NCBI GenBank assembly: GCA_021209875.1
Contig: JAGYVD010000005.1
Location: 1,550,001 to 1,614,000 of the forward strand
From: Rosellinia necatrix
Taxonomy: Eukaryota > Ascomycota > Sordariomycetes > Xylariales > Xylariaceae
DNA: 64,000 nt
Reading direction: 5' to 3'
Shown: positions 1 to 12,654 of the stretch, one piece after another
Position numbering within the stretch: position 1 is the stretch's first letter
Layout: the number at the start of each line of letters is the position of its first letter
Program-made: the position numbers and the translations under genes
Notes under the pieces: generated by a model
The model's input: only the letters and a program-made list of their open reading frames with translations
What the model was told of the DNA's origin: nothing
The model's database searches: none

Positions 1-1738
1 TATGCAGCATGCAACTACTTGGGCTAGGCAGTTACCTACCTACCTACCTAAAGGTAGTGAGTGTACTTAGGGCACCTAATTGTAGTACACGTGTAGTGCG
101 CCAAAACATTATGTATGCTGCTTTAGGCAGTCGATCGGTACTATCATGGACATCTTCTAAGTATAAGTAGGTACCATCTACAAATTACACAGATAAGATC
201 TAGTAGATGAGCTCTATCAAGTTGCATGAAATACAAGCATGGAACTGCCGGCATACTGCCGTAGCAGCTTTTTTTTTGTTCCTTTTCCCAGCCAGTTGTA
301 CACCTAGGTACTATACCCAACCTTCATCTCGGAACACTGCCCCACCCCTGCAGACGCTCTGCGGCTCCGTATCCAATCCCAGCGCATACATGGACAACAT
401 GTCTGATGCCTTCTCCATCTCTTATCAACATCTCTCTTTGACTTTCGAGGTCGCACGCAAGATGCAGTTTGGCTTTCATCACTTTTGTACTCACCTCGCC
501 GTTTTGCGCTTTGCTGAAGACCCGAGCTTCGCCTACTCTCGAACACTCGGCCCCTCCCATACCATCCACATCGTCCACCTCATTACGTGTCGAGCATTCC
601 ACCCTATAGGCAGGGTGTGGTTTATTTGGCCTAGACAATTGGAGACTTGATAATTATTTGCAAGCGGTCTGAGCCTCTTTTGCCTCACCCGCGTGGGGGT
701 TAGCCCCCTCCCGTTCCACCTCTTTTTTCTTCTGCTAGTATACTATGAGTATCAGGTATCAGGTATACGCACGCATGCAGCGTACAAGAGAGGTAGTACG
801 TATGCTTCAGGTACGGGCACCGTCGCTTTGCTCCACTCTCTATCGCCTTTGATCGCCACAGTGTCGAGCAATTCTTGCAGTGAACTAAGCTAGATCATTA
901 TAGTTTAAGTATGTAGTGGAGAAACTCAGATAAAAGAGGATCGAGACGGCCGAGTTAGCTGTCTTTACCGCCAAGCGCTCTTTGTATGTTGGGCAGCTCC
1001 CCTGGCCTGGGAAGCTATGAACCTGGCAACCCAGAAATATGGAAATACGGAAGCACGGAAGCACGGAAACATGGGAGCATGGAAGCATGGAGACATTGGT
1101 CTACCAATCGTCTTCGAATATCCAAGGCCAGACAACCACGGCGCTTTTACACCCGGCGTCCCACCATTTGCACTGTTAAGGGGCCGCTTTGTCTTCCAGT
1201 CCATAAACATATCATCACGACGTTGCCAAGATGATCGAGAGGGCGGGTACAAGATAAGAATCATTCATTGCATTAGGTATTCCACCGAGCTCGGGATGGA
1301 GCAAGCGAGTCTTCCAGTTATCCTCAGACCGATTAGTCTCCAGTTTAAGCATCAACTTCACACGAGCAGCTCCCTATAAGTGGGCATTCCATCTTCGCAG
1401 ACCATCGTTGACGTATAGCAAAGTCATACCCAAACTCTATCCTCTTTGTGTTATGCATCGATTTCGTTTATTATCTTCTCCTTCTGTCTAGAGGGCCCAT
1501 TGCTAGCACCAATCCAGCGTTTGCCGTTCATACTACGCTTCTAGCCGACTCGGATCATAACATCCACGACATCGAACCGATTCACCTAGCACAATCGAGA
1601 TATTCGGTAGCCAAGAATCTCCCCCGGGCCAACCAATTACACCGGCTTATCGCTTCGTCTCCCACGCCGTGGTTGGGCGATTTTATCCCGTGTTTCTACT
1701 TACACTACAACAAAACCCGCATCGTCTTCTAGCATCGC
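1..1738. other. Intergenic / upstream region of PRM10-like gene
   Basis: I see no supported gene here. Short open frames occur on both strands but are low in conserved character. The stretch contains a TACC tract near 37-50 and a degenerate minisatellite at about 1034-1095 built on GGAAGCAC/GGAAGCAT units. The last few hundred bases probably hold the promoter and leader of the gene starting at 1739. Confidence 0.6.
1034..1095. repeat. Degenerate GGAAGCAY minisatellite
   Basis: Short imperfect tandem units of the form GGAAGCACGGAAGCAT run through this stretch. They give repetitive open frames on both strands that are not taken as genes. Confidence 0.7.
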
Positions 1739-4289
1739 ATGGACCCCGGCAATATGGAAGACGGACAACAGAGTCCGCCGGGAGACAGCCGCCCATCATC
1801 CTCTGAGTCTGTAGAGTCCGGCCAGTGCCCAACACCATCTGTGGCGGAACCTACAGCGAAGAAGGAGAAGGGACGCGTACGTTTCAACAGCACAGCCGGT
1901 ACCGAGCCACCAGCATCCATTCAACAGTCAAACACTCCGAAAGAACCTCACGATATAGTTTCGCAGCCAAAGCTACTCAAGCCTCGGCCGTCACTTATGC
2001 GTGGGAATTCTTATACCTCAATGACTGGTCTTCTGGATGATGAAGATGTACACGACCCCAGCTCCGATGTGGCGATCTCCGCTCGTGCCGCACATGAACG
2101 CGCCCGGCATGTTGCCGCAACAGTCCTTGGATCCCATTCCGCTCCAGGTTCAAGGAGAACTTCGGTCGAATCCGATGCCGATACGCTACGTGGTGGCCAC
2201 GAATTTCGACCCACGCGTCAAAGTGTACGTCTCCAGGACCTTCATACTGAATTGAGTAACTGGAGCTTTAACAATGGGCATGGTGGCGAGCAAGGGGGAA
2301 GCAGTTCTGAACAATCGCGCGCTTTGAAGAAGGAGGCATATGATCTTGTTCGCTCTCATACACTACGCAATGGGAGGTTCGCTCTTCGACAGATGGCTCC
2401 TGGTAATTCCGGAAATTCTTCCGGTCGGGTAACCCCCATGGAAGAAAGAGATGCGGAACTTTACGTCCCTCCGCCCCAACAGTTTCGTGGTAGCACACTG
2501 GCCAATCTTTTGATGCTTTATAAACAGCAGGATGAATCCCGGCCTCCTAGCTACCCACATAGTCAAAAGTCGGACTTTAGCGAAGCCACTACGCCTGGGT
2601 CTTCTGGCACAGCTACTCCAACACGGAAGAAATGGTACGACAAAAACCGTTCAACGGACACACTAGCGAACCTCGTGGAAGCGTCCGCCCGCCTTGCCAA
2701 TGTTACCCCGATAACACCTATCCCGGAAAAACGACCAAGGCGGCCGGGGTACAAGCGAAGCACTAGTTTTCGCATCCTCAAGCTGGGTCGTCCGCGGATA
2801 GAAGACGAAATTCGAATTACTATCAATATCGCCGAAACTTTGAGCCGCCAAAAATATATCATAAAAATGTGCAAAGCTCTCATGATGTATGGAGCTCCAA
2901 CGCACCGCTTGGAAGAATACCTCACGATGACGGCCCGAGTTCTCGAAATCGACGGGCAGTTCCTTTACCTGCCCGGTTGCATGATTATATCTTTCGACGA
3001 CAAGCAAACGCATACGACGGAAATGAAAATCGTCAGAACGAATCAAGGGATTGATCTAGGAAGACTAAAAGATATCCACGAGATCTATAAAAGCGTTCTT
3101 CACGACGTTTATGGCGTTGACGAAGCCGTAGATAAGATCTCCGTTATCATGGCCGCGAAGGATAAATTCCATCCATGGCTTCGAGTACTCGTCTTCGGCT
3201 TGGCTAGTGCAACTGTGGCACCCTTCGCATTCGGAGGACGATGGATCGATCTACCCATATGTTTCCTCCTCGGAACGATGGTTGGAGCGTTACAAATCAT
3301 TGTGGCGCCAAAGTCCGCTCTATATAACAACCTGTTTGAAATCAGTGCTACCATATTGACTAGTTTTCTTGCGAGGGCCTTTGGCAGCATTGGGGGCGGG
3401 AAGGTTTTCTGCTTTTCAGCTCTGGCGCAAAGTTCGATAGCTCTCATACTTCCTGGTTGGTTTGTCTGTGAGTTCTCCTTTACTACATGATGTGTCGTCT
3501 CTCCTCTGACTCAAATGATACAGTAAGTTCGGCACTCGAACTACAGTCGCGAGCATTGGTGCCTGGCTCAATACGCCTAGTGTATGCCATTATATATTCA
3601 TTATTTCTCGGCTTTGGTATCACAGTTGGGACCGTCTTGTATGGGCTCTTCGATGCGAACGCCATATCCGCGACGAGTTGTTCCAACACCATGGATCCTC
3701 ACCTTGCATTCATTTTCGTACCTTTATTCACCATTTGCTTGGCGGTTGTCAATCAAGCTAAATGGAAGCAACTTCCTATCATGGTAGTCATTTCATTCGC
3801 TGGCTATATCGTAAATTTTTTTCAGCGGCCCGAAATTCACAGCTGCACCTCAGATCGCAAACACGCTCGGTGCCTTCACGGTCGGTGTCTGTGCAAATCT
3901 ATACTCGAGGCTGAGACATGGAGTTGCAGTTGTTGCACTCTTGCCAGCAATTTTTGTTCAGGTGCCTAGCGGGCTGGCGGCGACAGGAAGTCTATTGAGT
4001 GGACTGAATGCCGCCAATAAGATCAACAACATCAGCCAGCCTATAGACGGAACACCTACTGTAAGCCCAAAAAAAAAAAAACCAGTCACCCACATGTTTA
4101 TGTAACATGCTAATAATACTACTTTGCTAGGTCCCGGTTGACGGCAGCAGTGGTAATGTTAGCGACGTTCTGTACAACGTTGCCGGATCGATGATCCAGA
4201 TCGCTATCGGTATTACGTTGGGTCTATTCCTGAGCGCACTTATTGTTTATCCCCTTGGGAAGCGCCGGAGCGGGCTCTGGACGCTTTAG
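1739..4289 (+). CDS. PRM10/ThrE-family membrane protein, frameshifted in exon 2
   Basis: This is a homologue of the pheromone-regulated membrane protein Prm10 / threonine-serine exporter (ThrE, DUF1212) family, about 807 aa if the frame is repaired. Exons are 1739-3467, 3524-4060 and 4131-4289, with donors GTGAGT and GTAAGC and a CTAAT branch point before the second acceptor. Residues 1-350 are hydrophilic, Ser/Pro-rich and probably disordered. From about residue 362 a conserved cytosolic ThrE segment begins (KMCKALMMYGAPTHRLEEYL), followed by about ten hydrophobic helices and a typical C-terminal YPLGKRRSGLW. In exon 2 the T7 run at 3816-3822 has one base more than the frame needs: upstream reads to IVNFF and downstream resumes at SGPKFTAAPQIANTLGAF. 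The break is either an assembly error or a true lesion. Transport substrate in fungi is unproven. Confidence 0.88.
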
Positions 4290-5142
4290 CCCCCTCTCTC
4301 TTTCTCTCTCTCTTTCTCACTGTTCATATGTCATCATCCTGTTGATTCCATCATTAGGAAATGCAAGGGTGTTCTGGTGTGTTATGGCGTCTTACTATAC
4401 GCTTACAGGTGTTCAGAAGACACCGATTACAGTATAATGGTAAAAGGCATTCTAATAAAGTGTATAGGACTACGAATAGAGTACTAGGGCAGACCTAGAT
4501 AGAGCATAGAAGGTCCGTCCCCACAGGGAGGAAGTACTAGATAGGAGGCGTACAATACATAACAGGCAACCTTTTAATTACTTGGTTAGCGATGAACAAT
4601 TCAATGATCGATACTGCCCGTTCATTTGACTTGCCCGAGGAGTAGTAGACTAACATGTTACATCGGACACTGCTTAAGCGTTTGACCGTGTTTGTTAGAA
4701 ATTAGACTAGATATGATTGTGGATATTCCTGACCTCGTCCAAGGGGGCCCGGACATTGCAGCAATCTCTTGTTAGCTTTACCACTTCATGTTGATCGGCG
4801 CCTACCGCCTGTCTGAAGGGTTGTTGCCCTGACGAGTTATTATGTGTTTCCCCGAGATATGCGTTTAAGCATTAGGTATAGTTAAGCAGTTTTGAGTTAG
4901 CTTAGAGGGGGTATTGTCCATTGAGGGTGTACCATGGTAACAATTCCATGGGCCAACCAACGTCTTAATCAAAACTCATATACATACCACGGAACCCCGG
5001 TGTGCTGAATTGTTAGGGACGTCATATTACATCACCAGGTTACGCGTCGAACCCGATAGAAACCACGCTATCCAATTCCCCGTTTGCCTATCAAGCTGGC
5101 CCGGACCTATCTCCGTCTGGGGCGCATTTTCGATCTTTCCCC
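4290..5142. other. Intergenic region between PRM10-like and SDR genes
   Basis: A CT-rich tract (4290-4320) follows the stop codon and probably lies in the 3' UTR. The rest is AT-rich with no open frame I would support. The last 100 bases are more GC- and pyrimidine-rich and likely form the SDR promoter. Confidence 0.6.
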
Positions 5143-6081
5143 ATGCTTGACTCGAGATATCTAGCGTGCGCGGTGACCGCATTGGCAGCGGCCTTCGCTC
5201 TACGTCATCTTACTAAGGCGCAGAGCCCTAGATTCAGAAGCGTCCCTCCGGCGGGGGAGCGGGTGCTGATCCTCGGGGCGTCTAGTGGCCTTGGCCGCAC
5301 GCTCGCGAAGCAGTATGCCGCGCGCGGGGCCAGGGTCTGCGCCGTGGCACGACGGAGCGAGCCGCTCGCCGAGCTAGCACGAGAATGCGGCGACCTATGC
5401 ACGCCGTTCGCCGCCGACTTCGCCGACGCGACGGACATGGAGAGGCTGCGGGGCCAGCTACAGCGGCGATGGAACGGCCTGGACACGCTGCACGTTTGCG
5501 CCGGGGTCTCTGCCGTGCAGCCGGTGATGGCATTGACCGGCGTCCAATCTGGCGACGAGGACCCCAGCGCAGCCGGCGTCCAGCATGCCGCCGAAATCGC
5601 CGGCTGGGCAGCGCAGGGCAATTTCTTTGGGCCACTGGTAGCGGCGATCACTTTCATCCCGATGATGCAGCGCACCTCGGCTTCACCCGCCATCTTGCTG
5701 GTCTCGTCGGTCGCCGCCGTCGTCCCAGCGCCGACACGGGCCCTCTACGCCGCGACGAAGGCCGCCTCTCTGCTCCTGTTCCAGTCCCTCGCCATCGAGC
5801 ATCCGGGCATCGCGTTCACGTGCGTTCTGCCGGCTACGATCGAGGGGAGCTTCCGGGCTTCGGCGGTGGACGCAGACCCGGGACAGAAAACAGACGAGAC
5901 CAATAAGAAGGGCCTCACGCCGGGCTATGTTGCTGGTAGGTGTGCCGAGGCGGTTGACCGGGGACTACGGGGCAACGTGGTGATGCCATGGTTTCCTTAC
6001 ACCATCGCACACCATCTTTACTACCTATGGCCCTCATTCATCGAGAAACAGGCGAGGAAAAAGTATAACTTCACGGCATGA
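5143..6081 (+). CDS. Membrane-anchored short-chain dehydrogenase/reductase
   Basis: This is a 312-residue classical-type SDR, an NAD(P)(H)-dependent oxidoreductase, encoded by one exon. Residues 7-22 form a hydrophobic N-terminal anchor, so the enzyme is likely membrane-bound, as in 11-beta-HSD/DHRS7-like SDRs. The cofactor motif GASSGLG lies at 45-51. Catalytic residues fit Asn160 (NFFG), Ser188/189 (LLVSS), Tyr202 and Lys206 (YAATK). The usual NAG motif is replaced by CAG at 119-121. The C-terminal PWFPYTIAHHLYYLWP segment may be a second membrane contact. The ATG at 5143 is the first in frame and gives a normal family length. GC-rich third positions contrast with the AT-rich flanks. The substrate cannot be told from sequence; a sphingoid-base (3-ketodihydrosphingosine) reductase is one possibility. 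Confidence 0.88.
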   Translation: MLDSRYLACAVTALAAAFALRHLTKAQSPRFRSVPPAGERVLILGASSGLGRTLAKQYAARGARVCAVARRSEPLAELARECGDLCTPFAADFADATDMERLRGQLQRRWNGLDTLHVCAGVSAVQPVMALTGVQSGDEDPSAAGVQHAAEIAGWAAQGNFFGPLVAAITFIPMMQRTSASPAILLVSSVAAVVPAPTRALYAATKAASLLLFQSLAIEHPGIAFTCVLPATIEGSFRASAVDADPGQKTDETNKKGLTPGYVAGRCAEAVDRGLRGNVVMPWFPYTIAHHLYYLWPSFIEKQARKKYNFTA

Positions 6082-8196
6082 AGAGGGGGTCTGTTGCAGC
6101 AGACCCTCGAAACGTCCAACCCGTTGTTAGTATCGTGGTCGCCTTACCAGGAACGGCTCTTCGCAGTAACGCTAAGACGGCGGCGTAGCCATGTACTACG
6201 GATAGATACGGACTCGGCTGCAACATCAAGGGATGTGTGGAATGATAATGAAAATTTGCAGATAACTACCTCGCGTTCTCCAACTCCTACTCCAAGCCTG
6301 CACCAATAGTTGTTGGTACCGTCTTGCTGTGTCAGCTAATGATTGCTAAGGTGACGGCGGATCGGTGCCATGTACATATGTGGGCCGAGGGAGCCCCAAA
6401 TGCATGACGGTTGTAGGTGACGGTTACAGCTTTGACAGCTTTTCTCCGGTGAAGCTCGCCACTTGAAACGTTTTCCTCTTTTTTTTTTTTTTCTCTTCAG
6501 GCTTAAAAGGGTCGGTTCCTCACGGCAAAGGCTTGACATGTGAAGGGGACTCCTGAAGACTAATCCTTTCAGGGGATTAGTGTCTCGGATCTTGGACCCG
6601 TATAGAAAATATGGGGCTTCCCGCATCCATATTTATGGCTGTGCTCACTAGTACATAGATACTAATTCGATACAGTACGTAACAGTGTGTCTCCTAATAC
6701 TACTGTGGAAGCATCTGGGCACATCGCAGTCACTGCTAGTGGACGAAAAATTGTGCGTAGCACCCTAGAATACTCAAGTGGCGAAAAATCGCCTCAACAA
6801 CATCACAGATCACAGACAATCGAGCCGAGGCTGTTGTCTTTTGAGGCTCACGATCTGTTCGATAGTTCCGAGCCTCAATAGCGACAAGAGTTCCTCGATC
6901 CTCGGATCAGCTCAACGCCATATCGTTTATACACGTGTAGCTATGGAATATAGTTACCGTTGGCTTTATTGGCCCCAAGGTGTATGCATAGGTAAGTAGT
7001 GTAGGATATCTTGTTAGCGTGTGTGTATTCGGGTCAGAGTTCGACGAATGCGCTTAGTCTCACTCACTAATCCCTGTCTACCTAGCTGCATTGCATCGCA
7101 GATCAAGTGCCCAAGGGAGCACGAAAGACGAGAGAGGGAAATAGGTAGGAACTCGATGTAATGACAACGGCAAATATGTAGGGGACTGCGAACGCCTCGT
7201 TACACTATCGGGTCGCCCTATTGCAGGCGAGAACAGCGAATCATAAGGCCCAATTGCAGAGGCTCAAGAGTTCAGTAAATGTTGTGCAATTTATTATTCG
7301 ATTGTCTCTGTGAACGGTGAGACTTTCGGGGTTGTAGGTAATCCCTGAGAATTCTGTGACTCTCGGCCATCATCGGGTCTTATCAATGGCCGTAACCAAC
7401 CGCTAGCGAAAATCGTCGAAAAACTTCCATGCTCCTGGTGTAATCGCGCTCGCTCATTGCGCAAGACGTACATGGTATATCGTCAAGTAGGTACCTCGCA
7501 TTAAACTTTCACATGCCAGAGACAGGGGTGTAGATAGCAGAGTTAGTAAAGTGGAGTACTGCCGGTGGGCTTTGGCCCCGTCTGTTGACTCGGCCTACAG
7601 CTCGGCCATTGGATATCTCTGGCATCTTCGACCTGTCGCTGGCAGGTGGTTTCCCCTTAACTAGCCAATTATCACATAAAACATACGATACCTAGTGTCT
7701 GATGCTTATCTTGTGGCATGCAATGGCAGGTTAAGACCCAGGCCAACCGGGCAGCGGAGCGTGCCTGCCTGGCGGCAACGGCCCAATGAAGCGCCAACGA
7801 AGCCCGATATCGAACCCCACCCGCTAGCGTGGCTCACAAGCACGGGAGCTCGGATCGCTTAGGTAGGTACTGTACATATGTACACACGTAGTAGCTCCAG
7901 TGCTTGGTACGCCATCCAATGACTTCATCAATCGTATAACTAGTAGATTGCATGTGCCCACCTGTCCATCATCGCCAGGGGTCATTCCACTATCACAAGT
8001 TTGCCTCGCCGGTTCTTTCTCAATCCTTCCTTGCCAGGCCCTCGGGCGTGCTTGGTTGATACCTTGGTTGACACTAGATACCGGAAGGGCAAGGGAAGGA
8101 AGAGGAGACGAGAAAAGCACATGCAAGACCAGTGTTCCCGCTCCCGCTAGCTCACATAATTACATACTACCTACCTACTACAAGTGCAAGTACGTA

Positions 8197-8216
8197 CATA
8201 TATATATATATATATA
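8197..8216. repeat. (TA)n microsatellite
   Basis: About ten uninterrupted TA dinucleotides, flanked by ACATACATAC-type sequence. Confidence 0.9.
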
Positions 8217-8539
8217 CATACATACCTACGCACATGCCTTAGTCTGGTAGGGAGAGGCTTAAAGACAGCGCACTACCCGGAGACCCGTTTCCTCATATAA
8301 GCCACTTCTACCACCCGACTGCCCACCTCTTTTCTGCATACCGTACAATCTTGCTTTCTCGAGCTCCCTCTGCTTGTATATCGTTTATAATTACCCTGCT
8401 GTACATTATAAACGTTCTACATACCTGGGAAGGCCCCAAAACAAACACAAAAAAACAGGTATGTACCTGGTTTCACCATCGATCTTGTGCCATACATTAT
8501 TGGTATCGTCATCTGGGCTACATTCCTACCCCCGAATCG

Positions 8540-8760
8540 CGTACCTTCCCTCACCCCCCTCCCTTCCTCCATTGCTCTAAAGTTTGAGCTTCCCCATCTA
8601 CCTCTCCTCTTCCTCCGCTGCAGCTTAATACCTTAGTGTGGCTGTTCAATTATCTACCTACCTTGTCCTCGTATTCCACACTCCTCGCTACTCTATCATC
8701 CCCCTCTTCACTCTTTCCTTCCTCACACCTCCCTTACCACCCTCGTCACCACACTTTCCT
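8540..8760 (+). promoter_or_regulatory. Pyrimidine-rich promoter/leader tract
   Basis: A long CT-rich block on the plus strand ends about 200 bases before the start codon at 8957. Such CT tracts are common around transcription starts of strongly expressed filamentous fungal genes. The assignment rests on composition and position only. Confidence 0.45.
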
Positions 8761-8956
8761 GAGCATTACACCGGATTTTGGCGATTGATCCCCATTCGCC
8801 TAAATACATAGACGGCTTCATTTGTGACTTTCCATAGGTGTGACTTGGCCTTTCGCGAATGCCAACCTCCTTACTTGGGTCAATAATTAACTGATATTCC
8901 AGGTTCACCAGCACGATATACAAGCATTATCTCAAGCATCACTTGTCTTATTCACG

Positions 8957-9620
8957 ATGTCTCCTCAAGTAAACGGCGAGTCCAATCAGACATCAGCTCA
9001 GGCGCCAGCTCAGGCACCGGCTCAGGCATCAGCGACCCTGTCGGTAGGTTCAAACGTTTTCCATTACGCCAAACCCAAACCGGAGTCCCGAGCATCGCAC
9101 TAACATAACCTCATCTTAGCACATCACCGGCTATCCGGTCGTTAACGATGGCATCAGCTACTTCAAGCAAAACCCTTACGGCCAGAAGTCCATAGAATTG
9201 AGCGATTCTGCCTACCAGGCATTTGCCAAAACCATCTTGCCTTATCTGAATAAGCCGTACCAGTTCGTCTCACCTTATGTCCAGAAGGCTGATGCCATCG
9301 GCGATGATGCACTATCCAAAATCGATCAGCGCCTTCCTGTCTTGAAGAAGCCTACCGACGAATTGGTCTCTGACGGCAAGGCAATCATATTCTTCCCCGT
9401 CCGCAAGGGTAGGGAGACGAAGGGCTACGTTTTTGAAGTGTACAACTCCGAGTACAAGAAGGTCGGGGGGGATGGATTGGTGACTTCTGGCAAGGCGCTG
9501 ATCTCCGCCGGCCTCGTCGTCACATCGGATGCTCTTGCCTGGGTTGGCGAACATCTGCGGGCCGGCAAGGTCCAGGCAAAGGAAACTACGAACGACATGG
9601 CGCGCCATGCCAAGGAGTAG
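8957..9620 (+). CDS. CAP20-like fungal perilipin (lipid-droplet protein)
   Basis: This 195-residue protein matches the CAP20/MPL1 perilipin family of filamentous fungi, proteins that coat lipid droplets. In plant- and insect-infecting relatives they affect appressorium turgor. Exon 1 is 8957-9043 (29 codons) and exon 2 is 9120-9620. The 76-bp intron has donor GTAGGT, a CACTAACAT branch point and a TTAG acceptor. Family hallmarks are the start of exon 2 (HITGYPVVNDGISYFKQNPYG), the YVQKADAIGDDALSKIDQRLP helix and the later GKALISAGLVVTSDALAWVG amphipathic segment. The N-terminus has an AQAP repeat (AQAPAQAPAQASA) that is poorly conserved. There is no signal peptide, as expected. The long upstream region suggests tight regulation. 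Family confidence is high; a role in infection is not shown for this organism. Confidence 0.88.
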
Positions 9621-11054
9621 GAGTATGGATTCGTCAAGAGTAGTGTATGCCCTACTGCATACTGGATCTTGCCATTGATACTTCGAAATGGTTTTTCCCG
9701 CCCGGTCTCAGGTTCGTCTCGGCTACAGTGGACTCGCACTCGTACGTTCACAATATCGACCATACCACAAAGACCGACTTGTACAACGGTTATGAACATC
9801 AGGTAATAGGTGTTACTGGGTGCGGCCGGATGCTTGGCATTCTTCTAGAGTGTTCATTTGGTGTTGGCGTTGGATGTTGTTTATTTATGGTCATGGTCCC
9901 GGTTATGCTCTCGGTTTGGTGGTTTGAGACGTTATCGTCTTCAAAATGAGTTTAAAAAAGCGTATTCATGCACCCATTTTTCACCGAAATGGCATAGGTT
10001 CGCGTTATTACTCGTCAATAGCTATGGGTGGCATGAGGATGTTGTAAAATTTGTGGTTTTGTTTTGTACCCTCGAGGGATTTGTGTCGACATTATTTCGT
10101 AGTTTTCTTCTAGCACCGACTCGGCAATGTGTAAGTCGTTCAAAGACGGAAAAATAATGGGTTCGTCAAAACTTAACGTTTGGCAATACGATATGGTGAT
10201 GTGACATTTACGTAACCAACAATTTGACCTGACCCTTGCCATGCCTACTTACATCTTTCCATCTTTCCATGCTATAAGTTTTCCCTGGCCCCTCGGTGAA
10301 TGAAATACATGCGAGTAAATTTGATCATCGATTGTCGACCCAATGAAGCGAACGCAATGTGCTGTCAATCTGTTATCGGGTGGAGCTGAACGAGCTCTTG
10401 TTCGTGGTTCTGTACATGCAGAGTCCTGGGGCCCTCTTGCGCAAGTATATTAAAAAAATTGTGTCCTAAATTCACTTTGAAACCCTTTATTGAGACGCAG
10501 ACATTATCCGAATCTGTGCTCCCCGCATTTCCTTTCTCGCAGAGGCGAAAATATCTAAAGCGTTAGATTGTCAGTAATGGTAAATGGAGAACGGCTTCAA
10601 GCTGAGGCATTACCTAATAACTACGACCAGTGGTGGCTACAGGTAGGTACACCTACCTGGGCTACATTGGTACATATCTTTAAGGAAAAGTGGATCTGAC
10701 GGTAGTGAGCAGTGAATGGGTACAGCTGCTAACGGTCCGGCTCATTGGACATTGGACATTGATCATTCGATCCTAATCCTAATTATTGGCCCAGCAACCA
10801 GCTCCCCACGTTTGCTGTAAACACAGGTGGGTTTGAGCAACAACCTTATCTTACCGATTATTGACATTAATTTCTACCGCCCATTTTACATGGTGGGAAA
10901 GTACCTTGCACCTTGCACCTTGCACACCACAACACCGCAAGTCCGTCCCACGTTTTGATTGCACGAGGCCGATATATCGATTTATTATCCAGAAACAAGC
11001 ACTCCATCATCTTCCATCCAAACGTACATCAGACAAGGATACGAAAAACCCAGG
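9621..11054. other. Intergenic region
   Basis: I see no supported gene. The first few hundred bases are probably the 3' UTR of the perilipin gene. The stretch 10650-11050 contains CCTACCTGGG words and a repeated CACCTTG (three copies near 10905-10925), and probably holds the promoter of the coiled-coil gene. Confidence 0.55.
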
Positions 11055-12623
11055 ATGGAAGACGCCGGGAGCGTAAATGCGACTCCTCTCCAGCCGCTCC
11101 CCCCCGACCGTGTCAACCAGCAGAATCCCGCACTCGCCTCCCTCCGAAGCACCGCCCAGCAGCGCGACAGTGATGTCCATGACAAGATTCGCCAGTTCAA
11201 CAACCTAGCACATCTCCCCGCCAACGCATCGATGTCGAAGCAGCTCGAGAGGATGACGGCCGACGCCGCACTCAAGCGTGCTATGATAGGTAGAGAGGAG
11301 GCCGAGACCGAGATGCGTAGATACAGAGAAGAATCCCGAGTCCTCCGCAAGCAAGTAGAAGAGGGCCGGGAACGGGAGCGAAGAGTCGGAGAGAGATTAG
11401 AAAACGTTATGGTATGTTAGCCCATGCTGTGTGAAGCCAGACTGATTCCCGATGCTAACGCAGTGCGCCTTTTAAATAGGAGAGCTATGGACGGGCAAAG
11501 GAGACCTATTCACATACACAAGCTATATGGGAGAAAGAAATTCGTCGGGCACGCAAGGAAACCTTCAAATCACAGTCCGCCACTGTCAAACTACAAGAAG
11601 AGCTCAAATCCGCACGGGCCGCGACGAAGTCGGCAGAAGAATGCCTCGAACGCGAAAAGGAGCTAGGTAAAGCACGAGAGCAGGAGGCATTCGGTGCTCG
11701 GTACCAACTGGCGAGCCTACAGGAGGAGTTGGAGAAAGCCCAGGCACTCGCCAAATTCCTCGAGGAGGAGCGGGACGCCTTCAAAGCCGCGGCGAAGAGC
11801 GAAGAGATCGCCAGGATAGCGGCCGAGGGACGCCTCCCACTGCCACCAGAGAATCCCGATAGCGAATTTGGATCTCCGAGAAAGAGCATCCACGGTCGGG
11901 AATCCTTGTCGACCCTCGAGATCGTGTCCTCAGCTGCGGCCGAGGCCGAGATCGAGGAGCTGACGCGGCTTTGGCAATGGGAGAGGCAGAGAGCCGACCG
12001 GACACAAGACCACCTTGAATTCGTCCAGACCGAGTTCGAACTGCACCGCTCCCGGCCCAAGTCTCCCTTGCGTCGAAGCACGACCGCAACGCCGCGCAGG
12101 GAGCGAAGCAGCATAGTCGGGATCGTGGATCCGTCGGACCTCGTGATCCTGGGCAAAAGCACCAATCGCAGAAAGTCCTCACCGCCCACAGAGCCAGCCC
12201 GAACAAAATCCGACGAGGCACTCGAGGTCGTCGCCGAAACTCAAATCGTCGAACACCCAGCAAACGCCGCGCAGGAGGAAAAGCTGGCACGCAAAGGCCG
12301 GAGAGAGTCTCGCCGCGGGACCATATTCATCCCGGCCGAGGGCATCTTCCGCACGCTCTCGCAGCAGGAGCTCGAGGCTATGGAAGGCGGTAACGACGAG
12401 TACGCCGACAACGAGGCTACTACGCTCCAGGCCCCGGGCCCCGTGGACGTGCAGCCCGACCACCCACGCTACGCGCGGACGCCGTCGGTGGAGCCGCCCT
12501 CGTTCGCGTTGATGGTGCAGGAGCGTACGTCCTTGATGTCGCTGCTCAACGCGCCGCGCGAGAGCGAGGGCAGTCTCGGCTTCGAGATTCCCAGTGCCGT
12601 CATGGACGACGACGACGACGATG

Positions 12624-12654
<31 letters not shown>

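Larger units (their letters stand above)
6082..8956. other. Long intergenic region upstream of the perilipin gene
   Basis: No gene is supported in this 2.9-kb stretch. It holds a T14 tract near 6480, scattered TAGGTAGGTAC-type words, a (TA)n microsatellite at 8197-8216 and a strongly pyrimidine-rich segment from about 8540 to 8760. The pyrimidine-rich segment and following 200 bases look like the core promoter and long leader of the gene starting at 8957. Confidence 0.6.

Noticed and set aside
207..650. 147-residue frame at the left edge
   Set aside because: It overlaps two minus-strand frames of similar length, has no domain, and lies in TACC-rich intergenic sequence.
3811..3825. GTAAATTTTTTTCAG as a tiny intron that would explain the PRM10 frameshift
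   Set aside because: It is only 15 bp, far below the smallest introns here, and removing a multiple of three does not change the frame.
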